NCBI GenBank assembly: GCA_002425305.1
Contig: DILZ01000042.1
Coordinates: forward strand, 16,271-23,486
DNA: 7,216 nucleotides
Source of the DNA: Ruminococcaceae bacterium UBA5579
Lineage (GTDB): Bacteria > Bacillota > Clostridia > Oscillospirales > Ruminococcaceae
Direction: 5' to 3'
Below, in pieces: positions 6,005 through 7,216 of this stretch. The translations under genes were made by a program, and so were the position numbers. Each line of letters starts with the position of its first letter. Within the stretch, counting starts at the first letter, position 1. The notes below the pieces were generated by a model. It made no database searches and was not told the origin of the DNA. It saw nothing but the letters and a program-made list of their open reading frames with translations.

Positions 6005-6880
6005 ATGGAATTCATAATAGTTACGGGAATATCCGGTTCGGGAAAAAGCTCGTGCATACAGGTGCTGGAGGATATCGGTTTTTTCTGTATCGATAATATG
6101 CCGCCGCAGCTTATCTCCAATTTTGCCGAGATATGCAGCGAGAGCCGCAACGAACAGGGCGAGAGAATATCCAAGGTCGCGATAGTCACCGATATACGCG
6201 GCGGAGCGTTGTTCTTAAAGCTCTCCGAAAGCGTTTCTCAACTTAAAAACACGGACGGCATAGACCTTAAGGTGCTGTTTCTGGAGGCTTCAAAGGAAAT
6301 GCTGATGAAGCGTTACAGTGAAACACGCCGCAAGCACCCGCTGGACGAGATTTCGGGCGGCGAGCTTTCAAAGGCTATCGACGCGGAGATAGAGCTGCTT
6401 TCCGATATCCGCGCCAACGCGGATTACATCATCGACAGCTCGCTGCTTACGACCGCTCAGCTTAAAGAGCAGATAGCCGAACTGTTTCTCGATAAGCCCG
6501 GCGATAGAATGATCGTAAGCTGTATGAGCTTCGGGTTTAAGTATGGAGTTCCCGGGGAGGCGGATCTTGTTTTTGACGTTCGCTGTCTGCCGAACCCTTT
6601 TTACGTTCCCGAGCTTAAGCACAAAACGGGTCTTGACAGCGAGGTTCGCGATTTTGTGATGGGCAGCGAAAATTCCGCGGAGTTTGAGCGGAGGATATAC
6701 GATATGGCGGATTTTCTTATTCCGCTGTATGTTCGTGAGGGCAAGAGCAGACTTGTGATGGCGTTCGGATGCACGGGCGGCAAGCACCGTTCCGTAACGT
6801 TTGCGCATCGCGCCGCAGAGCATTTCCGCGAAACGGAGTGCGTTGTGCGCGAGGTACACAGAGATATCGATAAGAAATGA
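6005..6880 (+). CDS. rapZ: RNase adapter / nucleotide-binding protein RapZ (YvcJ family)
   Basis: This 291-residue P-loop protein belongs to the RapZ/YvcJ family. In Escherichia coli it directs RNase E to a small RNA controlling glucosamine-6-phosphate synthase and binds that sugar phosphate; in Bacillus it is a nucleotide-hydrolysing protein linked to competence. Walker A is GISGSGKS at residues 8-15. CIDNMPP follows at 28-34, a Walker B-like VAIVTDIRGG at 58-67, and RYSETRRKHPL at 103-113. The C-terminal domain is well kept, with FGFKYG at 176-181, ADLVFDVR at 186-193, LPNPFYVPEL at 195-204, and GCTGGKHRSV at 255-264. The ATG at 6005 is chosen over the GTG at 5996 because AAGGG at 5992-5996 precedes it at normal spacing and the family starts just before the P-loop strand. 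It sits 5 bases after the acetyltransferase gene and 10 before whiA. Confidence 0.96.
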   Translation: MEFIIVTGISGSGKSSCIQVLEDIGFFCIDNMPPQLISNFAEICSESRNEQGERISKVAIVTDIRGGALFLKLSESVSQLKNTDGIDLKVLFLEASKEMLMKRYSETRRKHPLDEISGGELSKAIDAEIELLSDIRANADYIIDSSLLTTAQLKEQIAELFLDKPGDRMIVSCMSFGFKYGVPGEADLVFDVRCLPNPFYVPELKHKTGLDSEVRDFVMGSENSAEFERRIYDMADFLIPLYVREGKSRLVMAFGCTGGKHRSVTFAHRAAEHFRETECVVREVHRDIDKK

Positions 6881-6890
6881 GGGCGGCAAT

Positions 6891-7216
6891 ATGTCCTTTT
6901 CATCTACGATAAAAAAAGAGCTTTGCGGTATCCGCGAAATGCCGCCGAACGAGATGACGGCAATGCTGTACGGCTTGTTTTACGCTGGCAGAACAATGGA
7001 CGGCAGACCCGCTGTTCAGACCGAAAGCCCCGAGCTTGCGGCTCTGACGTCGTTTATGTGCGAAAACGTTTTTCCGGGCGAACGCTTCGAGGCAAAGCGG
7101 CTTGTAAAAAGCGACGGCTCTCTGTTCACGTTTTCGGCTCGTTCGCCGCTTGTCCGCGAGCGTTTTGGTGATTTCGCAGGGGTGAAGTCCTCGATAGTAT
7201 CGGGAAACGACAACGA
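6891..7216 (+). CDS. whiA: DNA-binding protein WhiA, N-terminal part (3' end outside window)
   Basis: The frame is open from the ATG at 6891 to the right edge, giving 108 residues. It begins MSFSSTIKKELCGIREMP, the characteristic WhiA start (MSFSxxVKxEL). The segment EMTAMLYGLFYAGRTMDG follows, corresponding to the first part of the N-terminal homing-endonuclease-like domain. WhiA proteins have this degenerate LAGLIDADG domain fused to a helix-turn-helix domain; in Streptomyces they control sporulation genes, and in Bacillus they affect cell division and chromosome segregation. The helix-turn-helix would lie outside the window. A strong site (GAGGGCGG, 6879-6886) precedes the ATG, overlapping the rapZ stop. 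The rapZ-whiA pairing is widely conserved in Gram-positives and confirms the call. No yvcK gene lies between the two. Confidence 0.93.
   Translation, partial: MSFSSTIKKELCGIREMPPNEMTAMLYGLFYAGRTMDGRPAVQTESPELAALTSFMCENVFPGERFEAKRLVKSDGSLFTFSARSPLVRERFGDFAGVKSSIVSGNDN

Noticed and set aside
6368..6889. A 173-codon open frame on the minus strand across rapZ
   Set aside because: It is antisense to conserved RapZ motifs and has no recognisable family features.
1..7216. CRISPR arrays, tRNA or rRNA genes, insertion sequences, phage or defence genes
   Set aside because: No regularly spaced repeats, cloverleaf sequences, transposase motifs or terminal inverted repeats were seen; the window is almost fully explained by the genes listed.

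Overview
The window reads as a stretch of Firmicutes chromosome, most likely from class Clostridia and plausibly the Oscillospiraceae/Ruminococcaceae. The reasons are the HPr kinase gene, the murB-rapZ-whiA gene order, strong GGAGG-type ribosome binding sites, sigmaA-like promoters, and a zinc-ribbon/TPM gene pair. The exact genus cannot be fixed from the sequence. Every real gene is on the + strand and the window is densely coding.

Region 1 (1-2019) is the end of one transcription unit. It holds the C-terminus of a zinc-ribbon-type membrane protein, a secreted or membrane-anchored TPM-domain protein with a Gly/Ser/His-rich tail, D-aminoacyl-tRNA deacylase (dtd), and a small SRPBCC-fold protein. 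The genes overlap or are separated by only a few bases. A modest hairpin followed by a T-run (2019-2050) probably ends this unit.

Region 2 (2020-2240) is the only sizeable non-coding stretch. It carries the probable terminator, an excellent extended -10 promoter (TTGAAA-17 bp-TATAAT), a 9-bp direct repeat, and a second TGGTATAATAAA box just before hprK.

Region 3 (2241-7216) is a second transcription unit: hprK, a ROK-family glucokinase, murB, a small cupin, a GNAT acetyltransferase, rapZ and the 5' part of whiA. The core joins carbon-state sensing (HPr kinase/phosphorylase), glucose phosphorylation, cell-wall precursor synthesis (MurB), a nucleotide-binding regulator (RapZ) and the WhiA regulator of division. 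The cupin and GNAT genes are more AT-rich than their neighbours and look like additions to a conserved cluster. The yvcK gene often found between rapZ and whiA is absent; whiA follows rapZ after 10 bases.

Most of the window is conserved housekeeping sequence. I see no CRISPR array, tRNA, rRNA, insertion sequence or obviously new multi-gene system. The points most worth a second look are the tandem hprK promoters with their direct repeat, the missing yvcK, the AT-rich cupin-GNAT insertion, and the His-rich TPM protein preceded by a G7 tract.
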